Shown piece after piece: positions 15,367-23,735 of a stretch of DNA of 64,000 nucleotides. Positions within the stretch are counted from its first letter, which is position 1. The number at the start of each line of letters is the position of its first letter. The notes under the pieces were generated by a model. The model was not told the origin of the DNA. It did not search any database and was given only the letters and a program-made list of their open reading frames with translations. The stretch covers positions 1-64,000 of the forward strand of contig CANIBZ010000004.1 of NCBI GenBank assembly GCA_947466425.1. The letters run 5' to 3'. The position numbers were made by a program, and so were the translations under genes. The DNA is from Flavobacteriales bacterium (lineage in GTDB: Bacteria; Bacteroidota; Bacteroidia; Flavobacteriales_D; Sanyastnellaceae).

Positions 15367-16431
15367 CTATTTGAAAACACGTTCACTGGCAGATTTGTTC
15401 TTGTTCGCCAATTGTCCGCATGCTGCATCAATATCTTTTCCTCTTGAACGACGCACATTCACAATCATATTCTTGCTTTCCAGGAACTTGGCAAAAGCAT
15501 CTACACGCTCAGGGCTAGCCTGTTGAAACTCCCCGTCGTCTATGGGGTTGTATTCAATAATATTTATTTTAACTGGAAGCTGCTTCGAAAATTCAGCCAA
15601 CTCCTTTGCGTCTTGAATCGTATCGTTGAAGTCTTTGAAGATGATGTACTCAAATGTTATCCGTGTTCCTGTTGCTTCGTGGAAATACTTCAACGCCTCA
15701 GACAATGCAGCCAAATTATTCGAATCGTTAATTTCCATAATCTTGCTACGCTTCACATCATTCGCTGCGTGCAGCGAAAGCGCTAGGTTAAACTTAACCT
15801 TATCGTCGCCAAGCTTTTTAATCATCTTCGCAATACCCGCTGTGCTTACGGTAATGCGCTGTGGCGACATGCCCAATCCTTCCGGACTGGTGATCCATTG
15901 AATGGATCGCATCATGTTATTGTAGTTGAGCAACGGCTCGCCCATGCCCATATACACAATGTTTGTAAGCGGAGTCTTGTATCGAGTAATCGCCTCATTG
16001 CGCAAATAATTGACTTGGTCGAAAATCTCTCCGCCTGTTAAATTGCGCATCATCTTCAACCTTCCCGTAGCGCAGAATTTACACGCCAAGCTGCAACCCA
16101 CTTGCGAAGAAATACAAGCCGTCATGCGTTTTGTTGAAGGAATTAACACCCCTTCAACTACCTTATCTCCATCTACTTTGAAGGCGCATTTAATGGTCTT
16201 GTCTGCACTAATTTGCTGCTCGTGCAGGACTGCTTTCGATAAGTAGTATTTCCCATCGAGAACTTCACGTAACTCCTTCGGTAAATTCTGCATTTCAGGA
16301 ATGCTCGTCGCACCCCGCTGCCACATCCATTCTCGAATCTGTTTCGCACGAAAAGAAGGTGCGCCCAGTTCTTTCAACTCGGACATTAGTTCTTCCGAAC
16401 TCAATTCTCGCAAATCCTTTTTTGTATTCAT
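15367..16431 (-). CDS. rlmN: dual-specificity rRNA/tRNA adenine-C2 methyltransferase RlmN
   Basis: Radical SAM enzyme that methylates C2 of A2503 in 23S rRNA and A37 in some tRNAs. The 354-residue chain from ATG 16431 contains the CxxxCxxC cluster motif (CSLACKFCATG), the GMGEPLLNY motif, and near the C-terminus the methyl-carrying Cys in DIDAACGQLA. The ATG at 16431 is preferred to 16479 because TATCTTTG lies 6 bases before it; the upstream start would overlap the divergent gene's start. The lipoprotein and ispG follow. Confidence 0.97.
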   Translation of the reverse strand: MNTKKDLRELSSEELMSELKELGAPSFRAKQIREWMWQRGATSIPEMQNLPKELREVLDGKYYLSKAVLHEQQISADKTIKCAFKVDGDKVVEGVLIPSTKRMTACISSQVGCSLACKFCATGRLKMMRNLTGGEIFDQVNYLRNEAITRYKTPLTNIVYMGMGEPLLNYNNMMRSIQWITSPEGLGMSPQRITVSTAGIAKMIKKLGDDKVKFNLALSLHAANDVKRSKIMEINDSNNLAALSEALKYFHEATGTRITFEYIIFKDFNDTIQDAKELAEFSKQLPVKINIIEYNPIDDGEFQQASPERVDAFAKFLESKNMIVNVRRSRGKDIDAACGQLANKNKSASERVFK

Positions 16432-16437
16432 GCCGTG

Positions 16438-16445
16438 CAAAGATA
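16438..16445 (-). promoter_or_regulatory. -7 promoter box of rlmN
   Basis: Reverse-strand TATCTTTG, 6 bases before the rlmN ATG. It decides the start codon and lies 7 bp from the divergent box at 16453-16460. Confidence 0.55.
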
Positions 16446-16452
16446 GATAGCT

Positions 16453-16460
16453 TACATTTG
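16453..16460 (+). promoter_or_regulatory. -7 promoter box of the barrel protein-kinase pair
   Basis: TACATTTG, 17 bases before the ATG at 16478. It is back to back with the rlmN box. Confidence 0.45.
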
Positions 16461-16477
16461 AATCACATTGTCTTTTC

Positions 16478-17293
16478 ATGAAGCGACTGATTTTTATATT
16501 CTTCTTTTTCCCTGCGATAATCTGTTTCGGGCAAACGAATAGTCCTGGCTTTGTTCAAAGCCCAGACACGATAATGCCTTTTCCCGAAATGAATATCGAG
16601 GACTTCGAAATGGCGCCTTTGCAAATTCTTGAAGAAGATTACAACTCCAAGGATTACATTCGATACATGTGCTTCTTCGCGGGGGTTGATTTCGGAATGG
16701 TCTCTTTACAGAGTGAAAAATTACCCTTAAAATCAAAACAATCCTTTTCTATTCGTTTGAATTTAATAGAATACAAAAAGCAACTGATGGAAAATAGATT
16801 TGGCTTTTTCTCTGGAATTTCCCTTGGGTATCAACAAATCGGATTTCAAGATAATTTCTCATTTATCAATCGCGACAACCAAGCCATTGTGCAATTAGAC
16901 AGTATTGATTATCTGAAGAACCAACTGCGTTCCTTTTCGGTTTCTGTTCCGATTATGTTCGAAATAAATAGCAAAAACACGTTTGAAAAAAACATGCATT
17001 TCTCCTTCGGAGTTCAGGCCGGATATCGCTATGCCAATAGCACCTATCACAAGCACAAAACGAATGAAGCAACCATCATTCGGAAGAACAGTGAAAATAT
17101 TTATGTCAACCCCTACCAAATAGAAGCGTGCGTCAGAGTTGGGTTTCAGAATTTGACTTTCTTCGCTTCACGATCCTTAACACCCCTTTTCAGCCCAAAT
17201 AAATTTCAAACCGAATATTATCCAATTGTAGTTGGACTTTGTATTATTCCAACCAACACGAAACCAAACCAAACTGACGATTTCGATTTTTAA
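16478..17293 (+). CDS. exported outer-membrane beta-barrel-like protein
   Basis: 271 residues with a signal peptide (MKRLIFIFFFFPAIICFGQ). The mature protein has alternating amphipathic strands (FGFFSGISLGYQQIGF, MHFSFGVQAGYRYANS, QIEACVRVGFQNLTFFASRSL), typical of Bacteroidota outer-membrane barrels. The general PorT-like barrel class is possible, but I cannot assign a specific family. It is followed after 3 bp by a sensor kinase, so the two are very probably one transcript; a surface-sensing link is an inference. Confidence 0.72.
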   Translation: MKRLIFIFFFFPAIICFGQTNSPGFVQSPDTIMPFPEMNIEDFEMAPLQILEEDYNSKDYIRYMCFFAGVDFGMVSLQSEKLPLKSKQSFSIRLNLIEYKKQLMENRFGFFSGISLGYQQIGFQDNFSFINRDNQAIVQLDSIDYLKNQLRSFSVSVPIMFEINSKNTFEKNMHFSFGVQAGYRYANSTYHKHKTNEATIIRKNSENIYVNPYQIEACVRVGFQNLTFFASRSLTPLFSPNKFQTEYYPIVVGLCIIPTNTKPNQTDDFDF

Positions 17294-17296
17294 AAC

Positions 17297-18748
17297 ATGA
17301 CTCTACGCTCTCGCATATACGTATCACTTTTTTCAATCATTGTAATCTCTTTCATTGCAACGGGAATTGTAGCCGCGTTCGATCATTACGAACACGACAT
17401 TACTTTCAACGAAGAGCGGATTGCGGAAAAAGAAAAATCCATTCGCGAATCTCTCAATTATTTGCTTCTTCAAAACGGAGGTTATATCCACGCCGATTCC
17501 ATTTCAATGCTTTTGGGCGATAAGGTCTGTGAGCTTTCTGAGGTCAACAATCTTTTTATTACAATCTATGATTTGAATGGAAGGTATCTCGTTTCCATGA
17601 ATTCAGACACGGCAGATTACAAAAAAATTCCAATGCAGTTGAACGGTGATCTTACCAAACAAATTACATCTTCAACAAAAGAGAAAGCCATCATTCTTCC
17701 GTCAGAAACAAATCCCACTCAAAATTTGGCCTATTGGTGTTTCAGCGACTTTCACGGAAGACCGCTTGCTTTGGTGGGAATGCTATATGAGAAAAAAGAA
17801 GTCGAAAAAGCGAAACTTTGGAACTTCATGAAAGAGATTGGAAAAACATACATCCTAATTTTTATTGTAGCAGGAGCCATTGCGTTTTTAATTACCCGCG
17901 ATTTCACTAGATCGCTCAAGAAACTTAGCGACAGCATCAATCATTTGAAACTTGGAAAAAAGAATGAGACGTTAGAGTGGAAGAGCAACGATGAAATTGG
18001 ACAACTTATTCAAGAGTACAACAGCATGCTGTTTCAGTTGGAAGCCAGCGCCGACAAGCTTGCGCAGCAAGAACGGGAAACAGCTTGGCGCGAAATGGCA
18101 CAGCAGGTTGCACATGAAATAAAAAATCCGCTTACGCCCATGAAGCTTCGCTTGCAACATTTGCAGCGTTCGTGGCAAGACAATCCGGAAGAATTTCAAA
18201 CCCGACTCAACGATTTCGTGCAAAGCATGACCGATCAAATAGACACGCTTTCTCACATTGCGCAAGAGTTTTCCAACTTCGCAAAAATGCCGCAGTCGAA
18301 AAATGAAAGATTGAATCTTCAAGACATAGTGAAGTCGGTAATCACCACTTTTGAAAATGAGAATCAGACCATTTCATTCTTTCAAAATAAATCTGAAACA
18401 GCGTTTATTCATGGAGACAAATCACAAGTCATTCGCGTGCTGAACAACCTTATCACCAACGCTATTCAATCCATTCCAACCGACCGCACGAAAAAAATAT
18501 CGCTCGGTTTACGCTTTTCGATAAATCATGTGACTATAAAAATCACCGATAACGGAAACGGAATTTCGCCCGAAATTTCGAAGCGTATTTTCATGCCGAA
18601 TTTCACTACACGCAGCACCGGCAGTGGACTTGGTTTGGCCATGGTAAAGAGTATTGTGACTCAGATGAATGGAAAAGTTGCGTTCAGAACACGTGTCAAC
18701 GAAGGAAGTTCCTTCTTCGTTATTCTTCCATTAGATCAAAAAGCATAG
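17297..18748 (+). CDS. membrane sensor histidine kinase, NtrY-like architecture
   Basis: 483 residues: membrane segment 1 (about 9-28), a periplasmic sensor domain of about 160 residues, membrane segment 2 (about 186-202), a HAMP linker (RSLKKLSDSINHLKLG), a dimerisation/phosphoacceptor helix (QQVAHEIKNPLTPMKL, His in HEIKNP) and a GHKL ATPase domain with N box (LNNLITNAIQSI), G1 (ITDNGNGIS) and G2 (STGSGLGLAMVKSI). No response regulator is adjacent, so its partner is unknown. It follows the barrel gene by 3 bp and its 3' end overlaps the convergent cyclase gene by 29 bp. Confidence 0.93.
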   Translation: MTLRSRIYVSLFSIIVISFIATGIVAAFDHYEHDITFNEERIAEKEKSIRESLNYLLLQNGGYIHADSISMLLGDKVCELSEVNNLFITIYDLNGRYLVSMNSDTADYKKIPMQLNGDLTKQITSSTKEKAIILPSETNPTQNLAYWCFSDFHGRPLALVGMLYEKKEVEKAKLWNFMKEIGKTYILIFIVAGAIAFLITRDFTRSLKKLSDSINHLKLGKKNETLEWKSNDEIGQLIQEYNSMLFQLEASADKLAQQERETAWREMAQQVAHEIKNPLTPMKLRLQHLQRSWQDNPEEFQTRLNDFVQSMTDQIDTLSHIAQEFSNFAKMPQSKNERLNLQDIVKSVITTFENENQTISFFQNKSETAFIHGDKSQVIRVLNNLITNAIQSIPTDRTKKISLGLRFSINHVTIKITDNGNGISPEISKRIFMPNFTTRSTGSGLGLAMVKSIVTQMNGKVAFRTRVNEGSSFFVILPLDQKA

Positions 18749-19649
18749 GTCTGCTCGGAGCCGCATCGTTCGCGAAATTCGAAACCTGCAGATTCAAAAT
18801 ATAATCCCCGTCTGAAATTTCATTCGGAACGTAAATCAACTCTGTAATCGTTTTCTGAAAGTTCGGCTCTGCCGGAACATTCCAAAACAAATGATGCGCA
18901 GCCAACGCTCCGCCGTCTTCCTCGCGATCTACACTTGGAAGATCTACCAACAAATGCTGAACACCCGCATCAACAATACGCTGCATAGCACCCAATGTTA
19001 AATACGGAAAATTCGTTCCGGAATATTGTCTATTCGTTTTCGAATGATCATTCGGTTTTGTGCGAATAATAAGCGCTTCAACATTCAAATCAAACCCCTC
19101 TAAACTATCTTCATCAACCACCCAATCCCCTTGCGAAGCAACGGTTTCAAGATTCTGCGAAAGGTCCTGCGGAAGGTCTTGCGAAGCAACGGTTTCAAGA
19201 TTCTGCGAAAGGTCCTGCGGAAGGTCTTGCGAAGCACCTGTTTCAAGATTCTGCGAAAGGTCCTGCGGAAGGTCTTGCGAAGCACCTTTCGCAGAACCTT
19301 GCAAAGCACCTTGCATAGCATCTTTTCTTCTCAACTCCAATGTTATCACCTTCGCAAAAAAATGAGAAGAAGAAATACTGTTCACCACGGGAACATCCGT
19401 ATCAATGATATGTCCCACATTCTCGGTATGCGTGCCATGTCCATGCGGATTGAAATACACGTCGCGAAAATTCACTGCCCCGCCTTCCGCCACAGAACCC
19501 AAGAACTGTTCGGTGCGAACCGGCTCTATACGCATGGGTTCTACATACCAAGCTCGCGGACCTTTTGGATTCATAGAGATGCTCAAATCCATTCCTTTTT
19601 CGGTTTGAAATGAATAGCGTCGCCCGTCTTTTTCCAGCGTTAGTTTCAT
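18720..19649 (-). CDS. cyclase family metal hydrolase (KynB-like) with an internal tandem-repeat insertion
   Basis: The fold and the signature HGTHTENVGH (residues 71-80) match the cyclase/kynurenine-formamidase family (PF04199), whose metal site is HxGTHxDxPxH; here Glu-Asn replaces the Asp region. The later parts (ALIIRTKPND, VQHLLVDLPSVDR, HHLFWNVP) also fit. Unlike the usual chain of about 210-260 residues, it has 309, because residues about 111-173 are a low-complexity insertion containing three 16-residue copies built from [SP]Q[DN]L. The insertion comes from a 48-bp DNA repeat (19131-19274). Substrate unknown. The gene overlaps the sensor kinase 3' end. Confidence 0.85.
   Translation of the reverse strand: MKLTLEKDGRRYSFQTEKGMDLSISMNPKGPRAWYVEPMRIEPVRTEQFLGSVAEGGAVNFRDVYFNPHGHGTHTENVGHIIDTDVPVVNSISSSHFFAKVITLELRRKDAMQGALQGSAKGASQDLPQDLSQNLETGASQDLPQDLSQNLETVASQDLPQDLSQNLETVASQGDWVVDEDSLEGFDLNVEALIIRTKPNDHSKTNRQYSGTNFPYLTLGAMQRIVDAGVQHLLVDLPSVDREEDGGALAAHHLFWNVPAEPNFQKTITELIYVPNEISDGDYILNLQVSNFANDAAPSRPMLFDLMEE
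19131..19320. repeat. 48-bp tandem repeat inside the cyclase gene
   Basis: Three 48-bp units start at 19131, 19179 and 19227. A degenerate fourth runs from 19275 to about 19320. Each unit is itself mostly three 12-bp subunits of the form GxTxCTGCGxAA (GATTCTGCGAAA, GGTCCTGCGGAA, GGTCTTGCGAAG) plus CAACGGTTTCAA. The length is a multiple of three, so the reading frame is kept. The 13-mer GATTCTGCGAAAG also occurs in the intergenic repeat at 23579-23591. Confidence 0.92.
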
Positions 19650-19658
19650 GTTACAAGA

Positions 19659-20765
19659 TTAAATAAATAATGTTGAAATAATGTGGTCGGAAATGAGCCA
19701 TCCCTTCGGCGTAAGTCGAAATCCAGTTTCATCCACTTCTGCATTTCCTCCTTCCACAAATTTGAAAAAATTCCGCTCGTTATCTTTTCTCCAATCATCT
19801 GGAAAGTCTTTCCAATCTATTCCATCACAGGTTCGAAGTCCAACCATAATACGTTCGTTCCAACGGTCCACTTCCGTCAATTCTTCAACTTCAAAAAAAT
19901 CTTTTTTCAATTCAATTAAGCGAATGTATTGCGCATTGTTCGAAATGTTCCAGCGACGTTTTCCTTCCGAAAAAGAATGGGCGGAAGGCCCAATTCCAAC
20001 ATACGGAATGCCTTTCCAATAATTGCTGTTATGCGCAGAGCGGTGGCCCGGCTTCGCGTAATTGGAGAGCTCGTAATGCTCGTATCCCAAAAGCTTCGCG
20101 GTTTCATCCAAATACAAAAAACTCTTTTCGACCTCTTCGTCTTTCTGAGGCTCTAATATTCCTTTCTTTTGTCGTGCACCAAAAACTGTTTTCTCTTCAA
20201 CCGTTAGCGCATACGCACTGAAGTGCGGAATTTCCAATTGAAGCAATTGCTCCACATTCGACTGCCACTGGGAAAAAGTTGCAATGGGAATTCCAAAAAT
20301 AAGATCCGCAGTGATGTTGGTGATTCCCGAGTCTTGCGCGCGTTTAATCGCGGCTTCCGCTTGAGCCCCGGTGTGCTTGCGGTTCATGTATTCCAAATGC
20401 TCATCGTAAAAAGATTGCACCCCAATGCTCAGTCGGTTTATTCCAAGTCGCTGAAGCATGCGCAAATATTCGGAAGTCAAATCTTCCGGATTGGCTTCCA
20501 ACGTAATTTCTTTCGCCGAAGACATTCCTTCGCCCAAGCTTTCTAACATTCTTCCGAGCTGCGATTCAGTAAGCAGCGAAGGAGTTCCTCCTCCGAAATA
20601 GATCGTATTTATTTCATGTTGAACAATCTCTTCCTTGCGACGCTCAATTTCCTTCAACATAGCAAGAACCAAATCTTCTTGCGCATCAAGCTTCGTAGAA
20701 AAATGAAAATCGCAATAGTGACAGGCATGCCTGCAGAACGGAATATGAAAATAGACACCCATCAT
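19659..20765 (-). CDS. hemW: heme chaperone HemW (radical SAM, CPO-III-like)
   Basis: 368 residues from ATG 20765 (or 20762, one codon later). It has the radical SAM triad with a fourth Cys of HemW (CRHACHYCDF), GGGTPSLL, the EANPED strand, GVQSF, and a C-terminal extension of the coproporphyrinogen oxidase-like family ending in a winged-helix-like segment (FRLTPKGWLISDHI). HemW members bind heme and insert it into respiratory enzymes rather than oxidising coproporphyrinogen. The frame back to 20840 overlaps the divergent biotin carrier gene and is rejected. Confidence 0.93.
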   Translation of the reverse strand: MMGVYFHIPFCRHACHYCDFHFSTKLDAQEDLVLAMLKEIERRKEEIVQHEINTIYFGGGTPSLLTESQLGRMLESLGEGMSSAKEITLEANPEDLTSEYLRMLQRLGINRLSIGVQSFYDEHLEYMNRKHTGAQAEAAIKRAQDSGITNITADLIFGIPIATFSQWQSNVEQLLQLEIPHFSAYALTVEEKTVFGARQKKGILEPQKDEEVEKSFLYLDETAKLLGYEHYELSNYAKPGHRSAHNSNYWKGIPYVGIGPSAHSFSEGKRRWNISNNAQYIRLIELKKDFFEVEELTEVDRWNERIMVGLRTCDGIDWKDFPDDWRKDNERNFFKFVEGGNAEVDETGFRLTPKGWLISDHIISTLFI

Positions 20766-20770
20766 CTGCG

Positions 20771-20778
20771 CGAATTTA
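20771..20778 (-). promoter_or_regulatory. -7-like box of hemW
   Basis: Reverse-strand TAAATTCG (TAnnTTCG variant), 5 bases before ATG 20765. It is separated by only 2 bp from the divergent box at 20781. Confidence 0.4.
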
Positions 20779-20780
20779 GT

Positions 20781-20788
20781 TAGCTTCG
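20781..20788 (+). promoter_or_regulatory. -7-like box of the biotin carrier gene
   Basis: TAGCTTCG (TAnnTTCG variant), 21 bases before the ATG at 20810. Confidence 0.35.
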
Positions 20789-20809
20789 CGTACGTAAGAC
20801 GAATAAGAA

Positions 20810-21310
20810 ATGAAGGCCACTGTAAATAACGCCACCGCATTCGAAGTTTCTTCGAACATAAACAGTAAAACCGTTGTGTTAAACGACCAGTCGTTACCGC
20901 TAGACCTACTGCAAAATGGGGCTCATCTGCATTTTGTGTGGAAGGGGAAAAGTGTAAACGTAGAAGTTCTTTCTCTTTCCAAGGAAGAGAAAAAAGTTAT
21001 CTTGAAGGTGAACAATAAAACAACGGAGGTTCGGTTAGAAGAGCCGTTGGACGCTTTGTTGAATTCGCTTGGATTCTCTTCTGCCAACAGCGCGAAAATT
21101 AAACAGGTTAAATCTCCAATGCCCGGACTTGTGCTTTCTATAAGTGCTGAAGTTGGAAAAGAAATAAAAAAAGACGAGCCTCTATTAATTTTAGAAGCTA
21201 TGAAAATGGAAAACGTAATCAAAAGCCCAACAGACGGGGTAGTCAAAAGCATTTCAGTGAATGCTGGTCAAGCCGTTGAAAAAGGATCGGTCATGATTAC
21301 TTTTGAATAG
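20810..21310 (+). CDS. biotin carboxyl carrier protein (biotin/lipoyl-attachment domain)
   Basis: 166 residues. The last 70 or so form a biotinyl domain with the attachment motif EAMKMEN (Lys accepts biotin) and flanking SPMPGLVLSISAEVGKEIKK and SPTDGVVKSISVNAGQAV strands. The N-terminal 90 residues form a beta-rich domain like the carrier subunits of propionyl/methylmalonyl- or acyl-CoA carboxylases in Bacteroidota. It carries CO2 on biotin between carboxylase and carboxyltransferase subunits, neither of which is nearby. It diverges from hemW across 44 bp and is followed 6 bp later by a T9SS substrate gene. Confidence 0.92.
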   Translation: MKATVNNATAFEVSSNINSKTVVLNDQSLPLDLLQNGAHLHFVWKGKSVNVEVLSLSKEEKKVILKVNNKTTEVRLEEPLDALLNSLGFSSANSAKIKQVKSPMPGLVLSISAEVGKEIKKDEPLLILEAMKMENVIKSPTDGVVKSISVNAGQAVEKGSVMITFE

Positions 21311-21316
21311 TCAAAA

Positions 21317-22318
21317 ATGAAACAACTGTTTTTAGCCATATCACTCTTTTTCTTTGTTGCTGAAGCATTGGCACAGCCGTGTGCATCTGTGGCCAACAAC
21401 GTTCTTTGTGCAGATGCACCCACGGCTACGGACCAATTGTCTTCAAGCCCATTCAGCACCGGGTGTTTCAGTTATTCAATGACAAATTTTTACAGCTTTC
21501 ATACTGGAACCACTCCAAATGGTGTCCTTGAAGCGGCATTACTGCTTCAGGATTGCGATGATTTCTCTGGGAACAACACCATGGGTCTTGTGGTTGCTGA
21601 ACTAATTCCTTCCTCAGACCCTTGCTTACCGGCGTCATACAATATTATTAGTCCGTGTTTCACCACTGATTCAAGTGAAGTTTTTTTTGTGGGTGGATTG
21701 CTTCCTGATCACGATTATGTGATTCTAGTTGGTTCAGATCACGACCCTCTTTTCGGAATTTGTTCATACGATTTATTCATTGGAGGAACCGCGGTAGATA
21801 TTATAGCAGGAACTTTCCCTTATGAAATTGTCTTAGGCGAATCTACTTCTGCAATGGCACAAGGGGGTAGCCCTGGGACAACATACACGTGGGATCCCAT
21901 GCCTGAATTCAGTGAAATAACGAGTGATTCAACCATGACTTTTTATCCAACTGAAGAAGGACAAACCATCTCAATTTCCGCCGTTGGAACCATTGGCGAC
22001 TGCACAGTGAATGCGCCCATATTCGTCAACATTCTTTCTCCGATTTCAATATACAATGCTCTTACCCCCAATGACGACAACATTGACGACAACTGGACCA
22101 TCACCGGAATAGATAGACCGGTATTCGAAGCTGCGGTGGTAAGCGTATTCGACCGTTGGGGACAACAAGTTTTTAAATCACTTGGCTATCGCACACCGTG
22201 GGACGGCACAAACAACGGAAAGTTTTTACCAACTGGGGCCTACTACTACGTGATTGAATTGAATACTTACAACTTGTACATACCACCGTATGTCGGAATT
22301 GTTTCAATAATAAGATGA
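21317..22318 (+). CDS. secreted surface protein with T9SS type B (CHU_C-like) sorting domain
   Basis: 333 residues: signal peptide (residues 1-19, ending EALAQ), a Cys-rich N-terminal part of about 150 residues, an Ig-like stretch (about 170-250), and a type B gliding-motility-associated C-terminal domain (NALTPNDDNIDDNWTI, SVFDRWGQQVF, WDGTNNGKFLPTGAYYYVIE). Type B cargo needs T9SS plus a PorP/SprF-type partner, and such a gene follows with a 4-bp overlap (ATGA). Adhesion or gliding functions are known for some relatives; the role here is unknown. Confidence 0.9.
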   Translation: MKQLFLAISLFFFVAEALAQPCASVANNVLCADAPTATDQLSSSPFSTGCFSYSMTNFYSFHTGTTPNGVLEAALLLQDCDDFSGNNTMGLVVAELIPSSDPCLPASYNIISPCFTTDSSEVFFVGGLLPDHDYVILVGSDHDPLFGICSYDLFIGGTAVDIIAGTFPYEIVLGESTSAMAQGGSPGTTYTWDPMPEFSEITSDSTMTFYPTEEGQTISISAVGTIGDCTVNAPIFVNILSPISIYNALTPNDDNIDDNWTITGIDRPVFEAAVVSVFDRWGQQVFKSLGYRTPWDGTNNGKFLPTGAYYYVIELNTYNLYIPPYVGIVSIIR

Positions 22319-23241
22319 AAAAAGGACTGGCAATCATAGCTGTATTGTGGATGATCGGTTCCAATGTGAAAGCACAACAGCTTACCCATTATACAAATTT
22401 CACTTACAATTATTTAAACTACAATCCCGCTGTAACCGGCAGTACGCCTTGCCTAGAAGCTAGAGTAGGGTATCGCAAGCAATGGGCAGGATTTCAAGGC
22501 GCGCCAACAACAGGGTATGTAAACGTTCACAACAAGTTTGGGCAACGCCGATACAATTTCCACGGGTTGGGCTTTATGGTGGAAAACGATACCTATGGAC
22601 CATTCGGCAGCACCTCTTTGGTTGCGAATTACGCCTACCACATGAAGTTGACTAAGGGCTATTCGTTGTCTGCTGGAATTGGCGTGGGCTTCACCCAATA
22701 TCGCCTTGGCTTAGGTGGAATTACAATGCCTGATATTGAAATAGATCCAGTAATTGGAAATTCATTGGGCACCATTGTGGCGCCTACGGTCAACTGCGGA
22801 TTGTGGCTTTACCGAAAAGACAGGTTCTATGGACTATCCATTCGTCAACTTACCCAACCAAAAGTAAAAGGACTTCCAGATACCCAATTGAGAAGGCATT
22901 ACACACTCGCGTATGGAAGGTCAATACAAATGAGTAAAAAAGTAAACTTTAAGCCTGCTATGTTATTGAATTATGTTGGGAAAAGTAAGCCTTCATTAGA
23001 GGGACAAGCCATGCTAGAATTTAATAAATTAATTTCAATCGGTATTGCAGGAAGAACCGGTCACGGAGGGTCTGCACTTGTGAAATTAGATGCGCTTCCA
23101 TACTTAACCATTGCATACGCCTACGACATTACCGCAAATCGCTTGCGCTACGCCGCTACCAACACGCATGAGATAACCCTTGGGTTCAGAGCATGTGGAC
23201 TAAAAGAACGCAATCACGTTCCCTGTGCAGCTTACGACTAA
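22315..23241 (+). CDS. PorP/SprF family outer-membrane protein, partner of the type B substrate
   Basis: 308 residues with a signal peptide (MKKGLAIIAVLWMIGSNVKAQ) and the PorP/SprF hallmarks: QLTHYTNFTYNYLNYNPAVTG, VGYRKQWAGFQGAPTT and a barrel ending near THEITLGFRACGL. Family members form outer-membrane barrels that attach or help secrete type B T9SS proteins such as SprB. The 4-bp overlap with the upstream type B substrate suggests a dedicated pair. The stop overlaps the next gene's start by one base (TAATG), giving a three-gene coupled run. Confidence 0.9.
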   Translation: MKKGLAIIAVLWMIGSNVKAQQLTHYTNFTYNYLNYNPAVTGSTPCLEARVGYRKQWAGFQGAPTTGYVNVHNKFGQRRYNFHGLGFMVENDTYGPFGSTSLVANYAYHMKLTKGYSLSAGIGVGFTQYRLGLGGITMPDIEIDPVIGNSLGTIVAPTVNCGLWLYRKDRFYGLSIRQLTQPKVKGLPDTQLRRHYTLAYGRSIQMSKKVNFKPAMLLNYVGKSKPSLEGQAMLEFNKLISIGIAGRTGHGGSALVKLDALPYLTIAYAYDITANRLRYAATNTHEITLGFRACGLKERNHVPCAAYD

Positions 23242-23579
23242 TGAACATAGAAGATTTTTTCGAAACATGTCAAGCCATTAGTGAAGAGGTAACGTCTGAT
23301 TTACCCTTCAGCGAAAGCGCGTTGGTTTTTCGAATTGAAAATAAAATCTTCGCCATGGTAGATTTAGATGATTTCGAAAAAGGAATCAATCTAAAATGCG
23401 ATCCTGAGCGCGCCATTGAACTTCGTGAAGAATACAACGGCATTCAACCCGGCTATCACACCAACAAAAAGCACTGGAACCTCGTCATTCCAAACAGCGA
23501 CGTTCCCGATAAATTATTGAAAGAACTTGTTCAACACAGCTTCAACCTGGTTAAACCGAAATCAAAGAAGAATAAATAG
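23241..23579 (+). CDS. MmcQ/YjbR family protein
   Basis: 112 residues from ATG 23241. The pattern matches MmcQ/YjbR (PF04237): MNIEDFFETCQAI, ESALVFRIENKIFAMVDLD, INLKCDPERAIELREEY, IQPGYHTNKKHWNLVI and a C-terminal helix. These are small cytosolic, cyaY/YjbR-fold proteins, possibly DNA-binding, of uncertain role. The start overlaps the upstream PorP/SprF stop by one base, so its expression is coupled although function need not be shared. The frame back to 23193 lies inside the upstream gene and is rejected. Confidence 0.9.
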   Translation: MNIEDFFETCQAISEEVTSDLPFSESALVFRIENKIFAMVDLDDFEKGINLKCDPERAIELREEYNGIQPGYHTNKKHWNLVIPNSDVPDKLLKELVQHSFNLVKPKSKKNK

Positions 23580-23735
23580 ATTCTGCGAAAGATGCTTCGC
23601 AAGAACGCTTCGCGTAAATTTCTTCCAACGGATCTTGTAATTACATCTTTCGAAGAATCTTGCGGAGCATCTTGTGAATACATCTTTCGAAGAATCTTGC
23701 GGAGCATCTTGTAATTACATCTTTCGAAGAATCTT
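23579..23735. repeat. intergenic repeat array, 37-bp units, between yjbR-like gene and folA
   Basis: 23579-23591 (GATTCTGCGAAAG) matches the coding repeat in the cyclase gene. From 23643 a 37-bp unit (ACATCTTTCGAAGAATCTTG at its start) is repeated at 23680 and, partly, at 23717; the copies are nearly identical and contiguous, with no unique spacers, so this is not a CRISPR. The third copy runs into the folA stop codon (23734-23736). A degenerate related stretch (CTTCGCAAGAACGCTTCGCG) precedes the array. Confidence 0.9.

Noticed and set aside
19060-19613. Long rightward reading frames with Arg/Leu or Cys/Gly repeats over the cyclase repeat
   Set aside because: They are antisense frames kept open by the 48-bp repeat; the leftward frame has the enzyme motifs and continues on both sides.
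23643-23735. 37-bp repeats as a CRISPR array
   Set aside because: Copies are contiguous with no unique spacers, and no cas gene is present in the window.
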